Assembly (NCBI GenBank): GCA_018806915.1
Contig: JAGKQI010000102.1
Span: forward strand, 558,001-622,000
DNA length: 64,000 nt
Origin: Phytophthora colocasiae
Lineage: Eukaryota > Oomycota > Peronosporomycetes > Peronosporales > Peronosporaceae
Direction of reading: 5' to 3'
Of this stretch, positions 12,549 to 21,687 are shown in pieces (within the stretch, counting starts at the first letter, position 1; the number at the start of each line of letters is the position of its first letter). The notes under the pieces were generated by a model. That model searched no databases. It was not told where the DNA came from and saw only the letters and a program-made list of their open reading frames with translations. The translations under genes and the position numbers were made by a program.

Positions 12549-13054
12549 GCACAACAACACACACAACCACCACGCAAACAACATGCACACACAACACAAC
12601 CACACAACACAACCACACAACCACACACAACCACGCACGCCAACCCACGCCATTCCACATCGCCAAACGCTGCTCCACGCGCTCATCCTACTCGCTCAAC
12701 CCACTTCCCACACCATCCAAACTTATCCGCCTTATCCACGCCCAAACCTATCGCCACGCACGAGGCTCCATGCCGTGCAAAGCGACACGAGTGAGTCGCG
12801 CTTGCTCCCGGGAGAACTCACCCGCCACAGCGCATGGCCTTGCTGCGGTCTACAAGGCCGGACCTACGGACCACTTGGCCGATATCGAGGTGTTGGTCGG
12901 ACCTGAATGCTGACCTCACCAAGCGAGATGGAGACTTTCCTCCGTGCGGCAACGGGTCCAGACATATCCCGCACGGCGACGCGCACGACGAAAAGGGCTA
13001 AAGAAGCGTGCCAAGCGCGCCAGGAAGGTACGCGCGAAGGGCAAAATGGCAAAA

Positions 13055-13127
13055 TGGTCATACAGGGGCTCGAACCCTGGACCGCAGCGTTATTAGCACT
13101 GTGCTCTACCGACTGAGCTATACGACC
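13055..13127 (-). tRNA. tRNA-Ile(AAU), copy 24 (C class)
   Basis: 73 nt; last copy before element A, which lies 346 bp upstream (higher coordinate) of its 5' end. Confidence 0.96.
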
Positions 13128-13468
13128 GCACAACAACACACACAACCACCACGCAAACAACATGCACACACAACACAACCACACACAACACACAACCACG
13201 CACGCCAACCCACGCCATTCCACATCGCCAAACGCTGCTCCACGCGCTCATCCTACTCGCTCAACCCACTTCCCACACCATCCAAACTTATCCGCCTTAT
13301 CCACGCCCAAACCTATCGCCACGCACGAGGCTCCATGCCGTGCAAAGCGACACGTGTGAGTCGCGCTTGCTCCCGGGAGAACTCACCCGCCACAGCGCAT
13401 GGCCTTGCTGCGGTCTACAAGGCCGGACCTACGGACCACTTGGCCGATATCGAGGTGTTGGTCGGACC

Positions 13469-13473
13469 TGAAT
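13469..13473. repeat. Target-site duplication of element A, left copy (TGAAT)
   Basis: TGAAT immediately before the 5' LTR equals TGAAT at 29652-29656 after the 3' LTR; uninterrupted units read ...cctgaatgctgac..., so the empty site is known. Confidence 0.97.
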
Positions 13474-13933
13474 TGTAACGGGGTTACACGTACAAGTGGT
13501 TGTACCACTTGTAACTCTAACAGTTATCCTAACTGTTAGAGGTTGGAAATGGGCCTCAGACCTTGGTGTGCTGTACACACCAAAGGATACATGGGCGAAC
13601 CACATTATTGGATGGTTCGTGTGCATTTGTGCATATTATTGGTAGAAAGTAACGGATTTCTACCAATCACTGAGCAGAGTTTCTGCCAACCACACGTTGG
13701 CAGACCCTTTAGAAATAGATAACAAACAGTTTTAGGAGGTCCATAATTGGCTTATGCCAAATTCAATAACAGTTCTCATTTTACGGTATTTTGCAGTTTA
13801 ATTTAGTTATATTTGATTTAATTATACTTATTTAAATAAGTATACTTAAATTAAGTCTATTCTAATTGCACGCTTCCTCATACACGTAAGCGCACGTGTA
13901 CGCCACCTAATAGGTCTAGGTAGACCCATTACA
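13474..13933 (+). repeat. 5' LTR of element A (460 bp)
   Basis: Starts TGTAACGG and ends CCATTACA; identical to 29192-29651 throughout. It holds several perfect hairpins: a 12-bp stem with 3-nt loop at 13515-13541 and a 22-bp AT-rich palindrome at 13823-13844. An Inr-like CTCATTTT lies at 13775-13782. Confidence 0.97.
13775..13782 (+). promoter_or_regulatory. Possible initiator (CTCATTTT) in LTR A
   Basis: Fits the general YTCANTYY initiator pattern. The surrounding CAGTT...CATTTTAC block aligns with LTR B near 19872-19886, though B does not match the initiator exactly. The transcription start is inferred only. Confidence 0.35.
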
Positions 13934-13935
13934 CC

Positions 13936-13952
13936 TGGTAGCACTTTGTAGT
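13936..13952 (+). other. Primer-binding site of element A
   Basis: TGGTAGCACTTTGTAGT begins 2 bp after the LTR. TGG would pair with CCA of a tRNA; the first eight bases suit a tRNA ending TGCTACCA, an initiator-Met-like end. Element B has nearly the same sequence at the same distance. Confidence 0.65.
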
Positions 13953-13982
13953 CCGTCCCACGACCGACTGCTGTTCGTTCGT

Positions 13983-14969
13983 ATGGAGTCATACGAACGC
14001 GGGGTAGAGAACTCCCCAATGGATGAGGGATCCACTGGGACCCCTCACATGTCCGTGACGCGCACGGACTGTGCCCACCTGTCAGATCCAGAGTGGGAAG
14101 CTCTCCAAAGACTTTCACAAGTCATTGGAGAGGCAGCGGTAGCGACGATGCTTCGTACGCTATCGCCGACAGAGCAACACGGTGTTGCTCTGGGGTACAT
14201 TGTTAAGGAGCAACGAGATGTTGCTGCCTCGGTGGCTTCCCCGAAGCCACGCGTGGAGTCGTTGAAACTCCACGTGAGTACCTACACGGGGAAGGAGGAC
14301 GAGACCCTCCTTCGGTGGCTTGTCGAACTCGACACAGCCGTTGCGGCTCGACGTATCGTCGATCCGATGTCGAAGGTCGCGTTCGCCATGTCATGTCTTG
14401 GCGGACGTGCGAGGAGTTGGGCCTATGGGCGCCGACTCTCGGATCCTACGTGCTTCAGCACGTACGAGGTGTTCAAGGAGGAACTCAAGCTTGCGTTTGA
14501 GCCTCCGAAGAACGAGTTCAGATCGAGAGCAGAGTTTCTCGATCTGCAACAGGGCAAGGATGATGTTCACACCTTTGCCCAGCGTGCTCGATACTTGGTA
14601 TCGAACATAGTGGCCAACCCGATCGACGAGGCGACCAAGGTCGTCACGTTCATGAAGGGACTAAGAGATGGTCCCGTCAAAACATATCTCTTCCGAGAGT
14701 ATCCGAATACTCTCGAGGAGGCGATCAGCCTTGCAATGCAAGAGGAGTTTAGCCGGCGTCAAGCTAAACTCCATGCGAACGCGCCGAAGCCGGCGCGTCC
14801 TGTTGTAAAGACGGGAGGTCCGGAACCTATGGACCTCTCGAGTGCTACGACTGCTGGTCAACAGCAGCGTAGATACGGCAAGGTTCGATGTTACAAGTGT
14901 AGTAACATCGGTCACTATGCACGCGAGTGCACAGCGGAGCAGGCGTTCAAAAACGCCAAGGACCAGTAG
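13983..14969 (+). CDS. gag: Gag polyprotein of element A
   Basis: 328 aa, intact. It starts at the first ATG, 50 bp after the 5' LTR. The central part resembles the retrotransposon gag (capsid) family, with a conserved W in RSWAYG and a C-terminal CCHC zinc knuckle at residues 303-316 (CYKCSNIGHYAREC, C-x2-C-x4-H-x4-C). EPMDLSS before the knuckle is also present, as EPMDLSY, in Gag of element B. Gag should form the virus-like particle and bind RNA. The TAG stop lies within the stem of the predicted frameshift hairpin; pol continues in the -1 frame. Many local perfect inverted repeats run through the coding sequence, for example a 9-bp stem at 14520-14545. Confidence 0.93.
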   Translation: MESYERGVENSPMDEGSTGTPHMSVTRTDCAHLSDPEWEALQRLSQVIGEAAVATMLRTLSPTEQHGVALGYIVKEQRDVAASVASPKPRVESLKLHVSTYTGKEDETLLRWLVELDTAVAARRIVDPMSKVAFAMSCLGGRARSWAYGRRLSDPTCFSTYEVFKEELKLAFEPPKNEFRSRAEFLDLQQGKDDVHTFAQRARYLVSNIVANPIDEATKVVTFMKGLRDGPVKTYLFREYPNTLEEAISLAMQEEFSRRQAKLHANAPKPARPVVKTGGPEPMDLSSATTAGQQQRRYGKVRCYKCSNIGHYARECTAEQAFKNAKDQ

Positions 14970-14989
14970 GCGCGGGGCGTCCTACTGGT
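14948..14989 (+). promoter_or_regulatory. Predicted -1 frameshift cassette, element A (gag/pol)
   Basis: In-frame heptamer C AAA AAC (14948-14954), 7-nt spacer, then 9-bp stem ACCAGTAGG (14962-14970)/CCTACTGGT (14981-14989) with loop containing GCGGGGCG. The first base of the heptamer is C where the XXXYYYZ rule wants A, so slippage may be weak. The -1 frame is open across the site into protease (peptide KRQGPVGAGRPTG). Confidence 0.65.
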
Positions 14990-15625
14990 GATGCAGTCTC
15001 GCGTGTCGAGCTTGGACACGCGACGATGAGGACTGCTGCCCCCAGCGAGAAGGTTTCTCACTGTAAGCTGCAAGATGACAAGCCAAACCTTGTCATCCTG
15101 AACGTGATGTCGAAGAGAGCGAACTCTCTTCGTGCCCTAGTGGACTCGGGCGCGTCGATCAACTTTGTTCGACAGGGAAGTCTTCGAAGGTTTGACTTCG
15201 AAGAGGCCGACACGCCTCGCGGCGTGTTGGAGGTGCGGTTGGCAACAGGTGCCACCGTGAGGACTGAAGCGCGTAGTCCGTGTGCGCTTCTCTTACAAAC
15301 GAAGGATGTTTGTAGAAGATCTTATCGTCTTGGATCTAGACGATAAGTTCGACTTAGATTAGGCATGCCGTGGCTTGCACGGCATGACCCGGTGATCAAC
15401 TGGGAGAAGCGTACGCTCGTACGCTTCAACAACACATGCGCGACAGAGAGCGATGGCCCTGTCAGTGCTGCACATGCACCGGCCGGTGCATGTGGATCCC
15501 CAGTTGAGGCAGCAGCGGCCGCCGCTGCCTCCGATCGCCGCCGGCGACCATCAACGACTCAGGGCGTCGTGGTGAGAAAAATGTGTCGACTCAGAAATCT
15601 GAGCCGAAGGGTCGCGGTCACATGA
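14954..15625 (+). pseudogene. pro: Protease region of element A pol, frame-broken
   Basis: Read in the -1 frame from gag. The aspartic protease motif LVDSGAS has its catalytic Asp at 15143-15145. About 50 bp (15309-15358), encoding the segment before the conserved LGMPWL, is in another frame, so the original frame ends at a TAA at 15344-15346; LGMPWLARHDP then resumes in the first frame from about 15359. The first break lies where TACAAAC (15294-15300) and GTTTGTA (15308-15314) are perfectly complementary. The last part, to 15625, is Ala- and Arg-rich linker. Confidence 0.8.
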
Positions 15626-15938
15626 GTGATGGTCAGGTGAATGTGAATCACCTGACGCGTAAACATCTGAATGATGTTTGTCACATGAGTGATGGTCAGG
15701 TGAATGCGATTCACCTGAGAGAAGGTAAAATACCGGTATTACCGGTATCGCGGAGGTAGTTCAAGCCTCCAAGGGTCGCGCCGACGACGTCGCGTCAACT
15801 CTGGGAGTTGACGAAGCAAATAATATTCGGGGAACCGAAAGGCGTGCGTCAGCTCTGGGAGCTGACGCCACTGGCGCTTCGCTGCTAGTTCCGGGAACTA
15901 GCGATCGGTCATCAGCTCCGGGAGCTGATGAGACGTGT
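15626..15938. other. Protease-RT spacer of element A with palindrome cluster
   Basis: No complete gene. Two near-identical blocks with CACATGAGTGATGGTCAGGT (about 15620-15715), then tightly packed perfect palindromes: 15793-15813 (9-bp arms), 15846-15868 (10), 15884-15902 (9), 15909-15931 (11). The series continues into the next segment: 16022-16046 (9), 16051-16071 (10), 16084-16104 (10). Most centre on CTCCGGGAG or CTCTGGGAG and encode repeats of the type S-x-PG-x-D. Confidence 0.75.
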
Positions 15939-17099
15939 ATGAGCGAACAGTCGCTGCTAGTTCCGGGAACTAGCGATCGTACATCCGCTCTGGGAACGGA
16001 TGATATGTGTACAAGCGAACACTCGCTAGCGCAGGAAGCTAGCGAGAGCACGTCGACTCCGGGAGTCGACGATGCGGTTGCTTCATCCGCTCCGGGAGCG
16101 GATGGAGGCGCAGCGGTTCAGGGAACCGACTGCGCGGCAGGAGGTGCTGGCGGTTGCAAACGCCCAGCACCCGAACAACCTGCGTGCTCACGTGCAGCAG
16201 CGCTGCACGCGATGAGCGGCACTCAAGCCGGGCTTGATAGTGCGAGTCAGCGGAAGGAATCCGCTGACGATTGCGATAACGTCCCGTCCAAGGTGCGATG
16301 CCTTGGACGTGGAGCACCTGGAGCCGGGCTCCATGGTAGACCTTCGCGGCGCAAGCTCAGGGAGCTGCGCGAGTCTCAGTCCGGGACTGAGACGGGTGTG
16401 TCTGCAGTGCAGACACCGAGTGTCGAGACGTTGAACGTCTTGACACGTACTGGTACTGGGTTACAGTACCAGAGGATGCGGTTGGAGAATCCGCCGACGA
16501 GTGCGTCGGCGTTGACCGCACTTCCAACGATGAGTTGGAAGCGCTTCGCGCGAGACTTGTACGATGGACGCATCGAACAAATTTGCATTCTCTCGGATAT
16601 CGAGAGAGTGGATCGCGAAGCCGAAGAGCTGAAGCAGCTCGTCGTCGATGGCATCACTGAGGGCGATGACCCCCTCAGTGCGAAGACCAAGAAGCAACGC
16701 TTCGAGGAGCAGAGTTGGGACTCGTTGAAGTCGAGTCCCTATTACGAGATTCTGCGGGAGTACAAGGATGTACTCCCGGACGAGATTCCTTCGGAGCTTC
16801 CGAAGGATAAGGGCGTACAGCACGAGATTGATCTCGTGCCGGGCACGAAGTACTGTGTTACACGGCAGTGGCCACTGCCGCGTGAACAAGTGCAAGCGAT
16901 CGACGACTTCTTTGAAAGTCGTCGTCTTGCAGGTCAAGTGCGGGAGTCAAAGTCCCCGCACAGTGCCCCAACGTTCTGTGTTAAGAAACCACAGGGCGGC
17001 TGGCGCATCGTTCATGCGTACAACAAGTTGAACGATGCGACGATACCGGCGCAGACGCCGATACCGCGAAAGATGTTATCATCGATTCGATGGCCTTGA
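15939..17099 (+). pseudogene. pol: Element A pol segment: low-complexity linker and N-terminal RT
   Basis: Open segment of 386 aa. Residues 1 to about 200 are a disordered S/P/G/A-rich linker with degenerate repeats. From about residue 225 it matches the Ty3/gypsy RT lead-in, and from residue 295 the RT fingers (HEIDLVPGTKYCVTRQWPLP, then SPHSAPTFCVKKP and TIPAQTPIPRK). One base is missing relative to B just after IPRK (about 17072), so the frame ends at 17099 and RT continues in the next frame. Codons here spell hairpins, e.g. an 18-bp perfect palindrome at 16863-16880. Confidence 0.85.
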
Positions 17100-17362
17100 G
17101 CACTATCTTCAGTGCTCTAGATCTGCGTGATGGATTCTATCAGATCCTCATGCGTGAGAGGGACATCCCTCTCACAGCGGTAAGCACTCCAAGCGGTATG
17201 CTTTGGGAGTGGCTCGTCATGCCACAGGGGCTTAAGAACGCCCCTGCGACGTTCAATAGATGCGTGACACATCTATTGCGCTCGGTGCGCGACTTCGCAC
17301 CGAGCTACTTCGACGACGTGTTCGTCCACAGCCGGAGCTGTGAACGGGAAGACGGACATTGA
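17090..17362 (+). pseudogene. pol: Element A pol segment: RT catalytic core
   Basis: Carries the palm motifs FSALDLRDGFYQI and SGMLWEWLVMPQGLKNAPATFNR and the catalytic YFDD at 17306-17317. It ends after YFDDVFVHS because one extra base is present in the loop of a CACAGC/GCTGTG hairpin at 17327-17342; translation then runs to a stop at 17362. The catalytic residues themselves are unchanged. Confidence 0.88.
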
Positions 17363-18125
17363 GATGCACAAGGTGCATCTCCGGAGGCTGCTAGAGCTTA
17401 TGAGGAAACATAAGCTCTATGCGAACCTGAAGAAGTGTATCTTCGGGGCGAGCGAGATACCCGTGCTGGGGTGTCTCGTGGGGAAAGACGGCGTGCGCCC
17501 TGACCCAGAGAAGGTCAGAGTGATCAATGAATGGCCCACGCCATCCAATGTGAAGGAACTGAGGCAGTTCCTTGGGCTTGCCACGTACTTGTGCAAGTAC
17601 GTGGAGAACTATGCGGGCAAGATTCGCCCGTTGTCACAGCTTCTTAAGAAAGAAGCTGAGTGGATTTGGACGACCGAGTGCGAGGATGCATTCGGTGCAG
17701 TCAAGCAGGGCTTGACTGAAGCGCCGATCTTGGCCGTGGCGGACCAAGATCGTCCATTCCACGTAGTGTGTGATGCATCCGACTTTGCAATCGGATGTGC
17801 ATTGATGCAACACGATCACGAAGGGCGTGATCGTGTAGTCTACTATCAATCGCGTCAGCTGAAGCCAGCTGAGCGTAACTATCCCGTACATGACAAGGAG
17901 CTCCTTGCCATGAAGTATGCACTCGCAAAGTTCCGAGTGTATCTACTTGGGAGTAGACCGTTCGTGGTCTATACGGACCACGCATCATTGCGTACGGCGA
18001 TTGTCGCCGCACATCTCGCAACGTATGGCGAGATGGTTGTCCTTCTTCGCGGAGTACAACTTCCGGGTGGAGTACAAACCCGGAAGACTCAATGTAGTGG
18101 CCGACGCGTTATCGCGTCGACCTGA
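17340..18125 (+). pseudogene. pol: Element A pol segment: RT thumb and RNase H
   Basis: Starts with the end of RT (KLYANLKKCIFG, PEKVRVINEWPTP, LRQFLGLATYL) and enters RNase H: Asp in CDASDFAIG (17772), Glu in KELLAMKYAL (17898), Asp in YTDHASLRT (17976). Two bases are missing near 18017 relative to B; the result makes CATCTCGC (18012-18019) and GCGAGATG (18028-18035) perfectly complementary. The remainder to 18125 is out of frame. Confidence 0.87.
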
Positions 18126-18558
18126 CTATGCGGAGACGGTCGACGCCAACGCTGTTGGCGTCGTGAGGACAAGTGTGCCGTCGTCAACGTTGATTGACGA
18201 CGTGAAGAACGCGTATGCAAGGGATGCAGACGCGAAGGGGCTGCTGGAGTTCCTCGCAGCACCTTCCGACGTGGCACGTCGGAAGCTAACCCCTCATCTT
18301 CGAGCTCGTGTACACCGCTATCGTGTACACGAAGGCCTACTGTTGTACAGTGCAGTAGACGACAATGCGGATCGCATTGTCGTTCCGAATGATCATGACC
18401 TCCGGTTGAGGATCATGTTCGAGTATCACGATGCCCCACGGCAGGGCATCCGGGTCGTGAGAAGACATACACTCTTCTCACGCGTGACTTCTACTGGCAC
18501 CACCAGTACAAGTGGGTGCGCAAGTACGTACGTGCTTGCGAGGTTTGTCAACGCGTGA
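17917..18558 (+). pseudogene. pol: Element A pol segment: RNase H end and integrase N-terminus
   Basis: The meaningful part begins near 18020 with RMARWLSFFAEYNFRVEYKPG and the fourth RNase H Asp in VVADALSRRPDY, then a linker and the integrase zinc-finger start (RIMFEYHDAP). One base is missing near 18437, inside a GATGCCC/GGGCATC hairpin (18430-18450), so the zinc-binding region continues in another frame. Confidence 0.85.
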
Positions 18559-19641
18559 AGCCTGCGCAGTTCTCGCAGGCTCCTCTTCAATCACTACCGA
18601 CTCCGTCGGAGTGTTGGCAGTCCATGTCCATGGACTTTGTCTTCGGTCTTCCGCCTGACAGCAAGCGGAGGACGGGCATCGTTGTCTTTGTGGACCGATT
18701 CAGCAAGATGGTTCATCTTGCTGCCGTCCCAGCTACTGTTACAGCCGCGCAGACTGCGCGACTGTTTGTTGACATGGTGTTCAAACACCATGGCATGCCG
18801 CTCGACATTGTGTCGGACCGTGATCCACGCTTCACAGCGCGGTTCTGGCAAGAAGTGTTTACACTTCTTGGTTCACAGTTATCAATGTCGACTGCGGATC
18901 ATCCGCAGACGGACGGACAGACCGAACGTGTCAACCGTGTATTGGGTGACACGTTGAAGAGCTACGCTCACTCGTTCCCGCATTGGAGCGAGTGCTTGCC
19001 GATGGCAGAGTTTGCCATCAACAACTCGGTGCATGCCTCGACAGGGCATACACCGTTCTACGTGAACGCCATGAGGCATCCACGATTGCCGAGCATGCTC
19101 GGCGGGGTAGCTTCCTCCTTAAGTGGGGGAGGATCTACGGTTGCGTCCGAACAACCGCAGAATGCAACTGATAGCAGCACACTATCAGCTGCGGTGACGC
19201 GTGCGACGTCTCGTTCGAGCAGGACCGAGCGCGCGATGTCTGTGCCGGGCACAGACATGAGAGATGATAGCGAGCAGGCAGGGCCTGCTGCTGACAAGGG
19301 CGACAAGCTGAAAGAATTCAGCTCGGGTGCGCTAGACTTTGTCCAGCGAAGACAAGCCGTCATACGGTTTGTCCAGGATGCTATCGCAGCTTCTGTCGAT
19401 CGACAGAAGCTGAACGCAGATAATGTTGGTAGGGGCAACATAAATGAATTCAAATTGGGTTCATTGATTTTGTTAGCTACGCAAAACCTACCTAAACATG
19501 CAGTGTCTGACTTTGGAGCAAGCAAGCTTGCTCCAAGATTCATTGGGCCGTTCAAAGTACTTGAACGGCATGGTAACGCGTACCGGCTGGACATACCGTC
19601 CAGCATGAGGCTCCACCCGACCTTCTACGTCGGGCGGTTGA
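18516..19641 (+). CDS. int: Integrase core of element A, split by element B
   Basis: Residues 8-11 are the CxxC half of the zinc finger (CEVC). Catalytic D40 (SMDFVFG), D101 (SDRDPRF) and E137 (QTERVNR) show the D(35)E spacing of retroviral/Ty3 integrases. A long Ser/Thr-rich insertion (about residues 195-265) precedes a GPF-type C-terminal module (FIGPFKVLERHGNAYRL). The frame runs into LTR B at 19642; it resumes at 27525 with LKPYVQH, so the gene was open from 18516 to the chromodomain stop at 28046 before B inserted. The segment upstream of 18516 is out of frame. Confidence 0.9.
19637..19641. repeat. Target-site duplication of element B, left copy (GTTGA)
   Basis: GTTGA before LTR B is repeated at 27524-27528. 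Removing B and one copy restores the integrase frame of A. Confidence 0.96.
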
Positions 19642-20053
19642 TGTAACGGGGTTACACGGCGCTGCGCGCCTTGGCTACAATAGGTGTGGTATACACCATC
19701 CAGGTCACAAGTCACAGATCCGTGTACGACACATAGTGTTTCTCACACGTCACATATGTAGCCAGTTGCTGGCTGTTAGCTCAGAGCCACACATTACATT
19801 TGATTAGGATTTAGTATGTTAGATACTAAATCCGTTACATTCAGGATTAGGGCAATAAAATAAATAAAAATCAGTTTGCATTTTACATAATTAGTGTTAG
19901 TTCCTTTATTATAGGGGCACTGATTGTGAGAGTCCCGTATTTAGTGGACTACTTGGTTCTTGTATAGAACCGAAGGCTAGTGCCCTGCAAGCAGGACTCT
20001 ACGAGTCAACCCAACTTCCTCTGTGCCGTGCACACCTACGCAGCCCCGCTGCA
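19642..20053 (+). repeat. 5' LTR of element B (412 bp)
   Basis: TGTAACGG...CCGCTGCA. Contains GATTTAGTAT/ATACTAAATC (10-bp stem, 5-nt loop) and an A/T-rich stretch with AATAAA at 19854-19859. Confidence 0.97.
19854..19859 (+). promoter_or_regulatory. Possible polyadenylation signal AATAAA in LTR B
   Basis: AATAAA followed by further AATAAA-like repeats. The same sequence in the 3' LTR (from 27324) would be the functional one. Motif match only. Confidence 0.35.
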
Positions 20054-20055
20054 TC

Positions 20056-20071
20056 TGGTAGCACTTGTAGT
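20056..20071 (+). other. Primer-binding site of element B
   Basis: TGGTAGCACTTGTAGT, 2 bp after the LTR. One base shorter in the T run than the PBS of A, so both elements probably use the same primer tRNA. Confidence 0.65.
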
Positions 20072-20110
20072 CAATCCAACTCCTGAGTTGAAGACTGTTT
20101 CTCTGTGAGA

Positions 20111-21082
20111 ATGGAGCCAGAAGCATACGCTCACTTGACTCCGAGTCAGCGGGACACGCTTAACAAGCTTACGTCCTTGCTGGGCCCTGAAGGTATGGCG
20201 CACCTTGCGTCTCAAGGGCCGGAGGCCGTCAACGCGCGCCTGGAGGCATTTGCCTCGTACGAGAACGCTCTCGTTGAGCACATTCAGCGGAATGTAAAAG
20301 GAGTTAATCCCGCTCCGAGAGCTAAGCCCGTCACGCTCAGCGTGAAGACCTTTCACGGGCACGAAGGAGAGAACCTCCTATTGTGGACCCGAGAGGTCGA
20401 AATGGCCATGGGGGCCGCTATGCTCCAGTTGGAAGGCCAACGCGTGGCGTTCGCCATCTCTAAGCTCGAAGGTCGAGCACGAGAATGGGCCTTGACGTCT
20501 GGGACGTCGGTAGAAATGGCCTTCCCCACTTGGGGTGAGCTTAAGGCCAAACTTACGCAAGTGTTTGCTCCACCTAACCAGGCGTATCGCGTGCGGTCAC
20601 GCTTCCTCGCTTGCCGACAGGGCAAGAAGGACCTGGTGGACTATGTCCAAGAGCTGCGCACGCTCATTGCCGGCATGGCTGCCGATCCTCTACCTGAGGT
20701 GGTCACTGTGACTATCTTCATGGAAGGTCTGAGAGCTGGCGTGGCCAGGACGGAGGCATTCCGTCAGAATCCTCGCACCTTCGAGGACGCTGTTAGCGTG
20801 GCATTGAATGCTGAACACAACTTTAAGTTGTCGAGGGTCGGTGCTAATAGCACAGGGTCCGGGGGACCCGAACCCATGGACCTCAGCTATGCTGAAGATG
20901 AAGTAGCCGAGCTACGAGCTGCGGTGCAGCGTATGAGCACTCGTCGGTGCTACACGTGTGGTAGTCCCACACACCTGAGGCCCAACTGCCCTCTGCGCAA
21001 AGAGCGCGCCGGCCAGACTGGCCGCAACCCTGCCGCGAGTCCCGCTTCGGGCTCTGCCCAGGGAAACGACGGCTCCCAGTAG
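20111..21082 (+). CDS. gag: Gag polyprotein of element B
   Basis: 323 aa from the first ATG at 20111 (an in-frame GTG lies 6 bases earlier). Capsid-like retrotransposon gag region with REWAL and a typical [18 protein letters not shown] segment, then EPMDLSY and a CCHC knuckle at residues 280-293 ([14 protein letters not shown]). Intact. The last codons before the TAG contain the slippery GGA AAC, and the stop lies in the stem of the downstream hairpin. Confidence 0.94.
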   Translation: MEPEAYAHLTPSQRDTLNKLTSLLGPEGMAHLASQGPEAVNARLEAFASYENALVEHIQRNVKGVNPAPRAKPVTLSVKTFHGHEGENLLLWTREVEMAMGAAMLQLEGQRVAFAISKLEGRAREWALTSGTSVEMAFPTWGELKAKLTQVFAPPNQAYRVRSRFLACRQGKKDLVDYVQELRTLIAGMAADPLPEVVTVTIFMEGLRAGVARTEAFRQNPRTFEDAVSVALNAEHNFKLSRVGANSTGSGGPEPMDLSYAEDEVAELRAAVQRMSTRRCYTCGSPTHLRPNCPLRKERAGQTGRNPAASPASGSAQGNDGSQ

Positions 21083-21102
21083 ACGCGGGGCGGTCTACTG
21101 GG
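21061..21102 (+). promoter_or_regulatory. -1 frameshift cassette, element B (gag/pol)
   Basis: Canonical XXXYYYZ heptamer G GGA AAC (21061-21067) in the gag frame, 7-nt spacer (21068-21074), 10-bp perfect stem CCCAGTAGAC (21075-21084)/GTCTACTGGG (21093-21102), loop GCGGGGCG. The gag stop (21080-21082) is inside the stem. A -1 shift enters the frame of protease, open from here. Against A, two stem pairs differ on both sides (C-G to A-U, A-U to G-C). Confidence 0.85.
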
Positions 21103-21687
21103 GAAGAACCGAGTTCTGCAGTGCGTGAGAGGCACTGGGGCTCAGCTCCGAAGAGCTCCGTGCTCTTGAACACGGAACGTGTGAGCAAGCAGGGCTTGCT
21201 GGTCGTCCATGTGGACGTGAAGGGCTTCGAGAAGCCGTGGATCGTGTTGATCGATTCAGGAGCGTCTGGCAACTACGTCAGACGCTCCACCGTTGAGGGT
21301 AGTCAGCAATATGCTGAGGCGCTTCGAGCGCGAAGAGGTGACACCGTCACTGTCCGTCTAGCGACGGGCGTCCGTGTCACGGCAGCCAAGGTCCCCATGG
21401 ACCTACGGCTGAAGTTCCTGGACTTCGACAGCGTGGAACGCTGCTTGGTCTTGGACCTGGATTCCAGGTACGACCTCATCCTTGGTATGGCGTGGCTGGA
21501 GCGCCACGAGCCATGGATCGACTGGAGGTCGAAGACCTTAGGTGCTACGCACTTCTCTCCTAGTGGAGCTTTGGCGAGTCATGAACCCACCTCTGCTAGG
21601 AAGCAGAAGCGCTACTGGCGCGAGCATCGAGCCGAGTCGGCAATGATGCTGGAAGTCGGTGTGTCCGAGTTAGTGGACAGCACCTAG
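21067..21687 (+). CDS. pro: Aspartic protease of element B
   Basis: Read in the -1 frame after gag; no ATG is needed, and a GTG at 21121 begins the conserved part. LIDSGAS has the catalytic Asp at 21253-21255; [19 protein letters not shown] closes the retropepsin fold. It should cut the Gag-Pol polyprotein. The frame stops at TAG 21685-21687 but continues open in the same frame straight into RT, so the stop is the only barrier between protease and RT. Confidence 0.9.
   Translation, partial: RRLPVDAGRSTGEEPSSAVRERHWGSAPKSSVLLNTERVSKQGLLVVHVDVKGFEKPWIVLIDSGASGNYVRRSTVEGSQQYAEALRARRGDTVTVRLATGVRVTAAKVPMDLRLKFLDFDSVERCLVLDLDSRYDLILGMAWLERHEPWIDWRSKTLGATHFSPSGALASHEPTSARKQKRYWREHRAESAMMLEVGVSELVDST

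Larger units (their letters stand above)
1..13473 (-). repeat. Tandem tRNA-Ile array, left block (24 units of ~565 bp)
   Basis: Direct tandem repeat with a period of 563-567 bp. On the plus strand each unit holds the reverse complement of a tRNA-Ile gene, then a CA-rich tract of about 80-110 bp (the 5' flank of the tRNA), then a C-rich stretch with CTTATCC repeats, a dyad around CTCCCGGGAG, three GGACC repeats near GGCCGATATCGAGG, and a GC-rich segment leading to the next tRNA's terminators. I see no protein gene or second RNA in the ~490-bp spacers. Units differ by scattered substitutions (catggcg/cacggcg, caacgggtcc/caaccggtcc, cacgtgtgag/cacgagtgag) and small indels. The array starts before base 1 and is cut at 13473 by element A. 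Confidence 0.97.

Noticed and set aside
19488..19715. 75-aa minus-strand ORF across the 5' LTR of B
   Set aside because: Same LTR-derived start as antisense ORF 1 of B, but here it runs by chance into the integrase of A.
21085..21170. Pseudoknot between loop GCGGGGCG and downstream sequence
   Set aside because: A has a GCCCC about 50 nt downstream of its hairpin but B has no clear partner, so it is not conserved.
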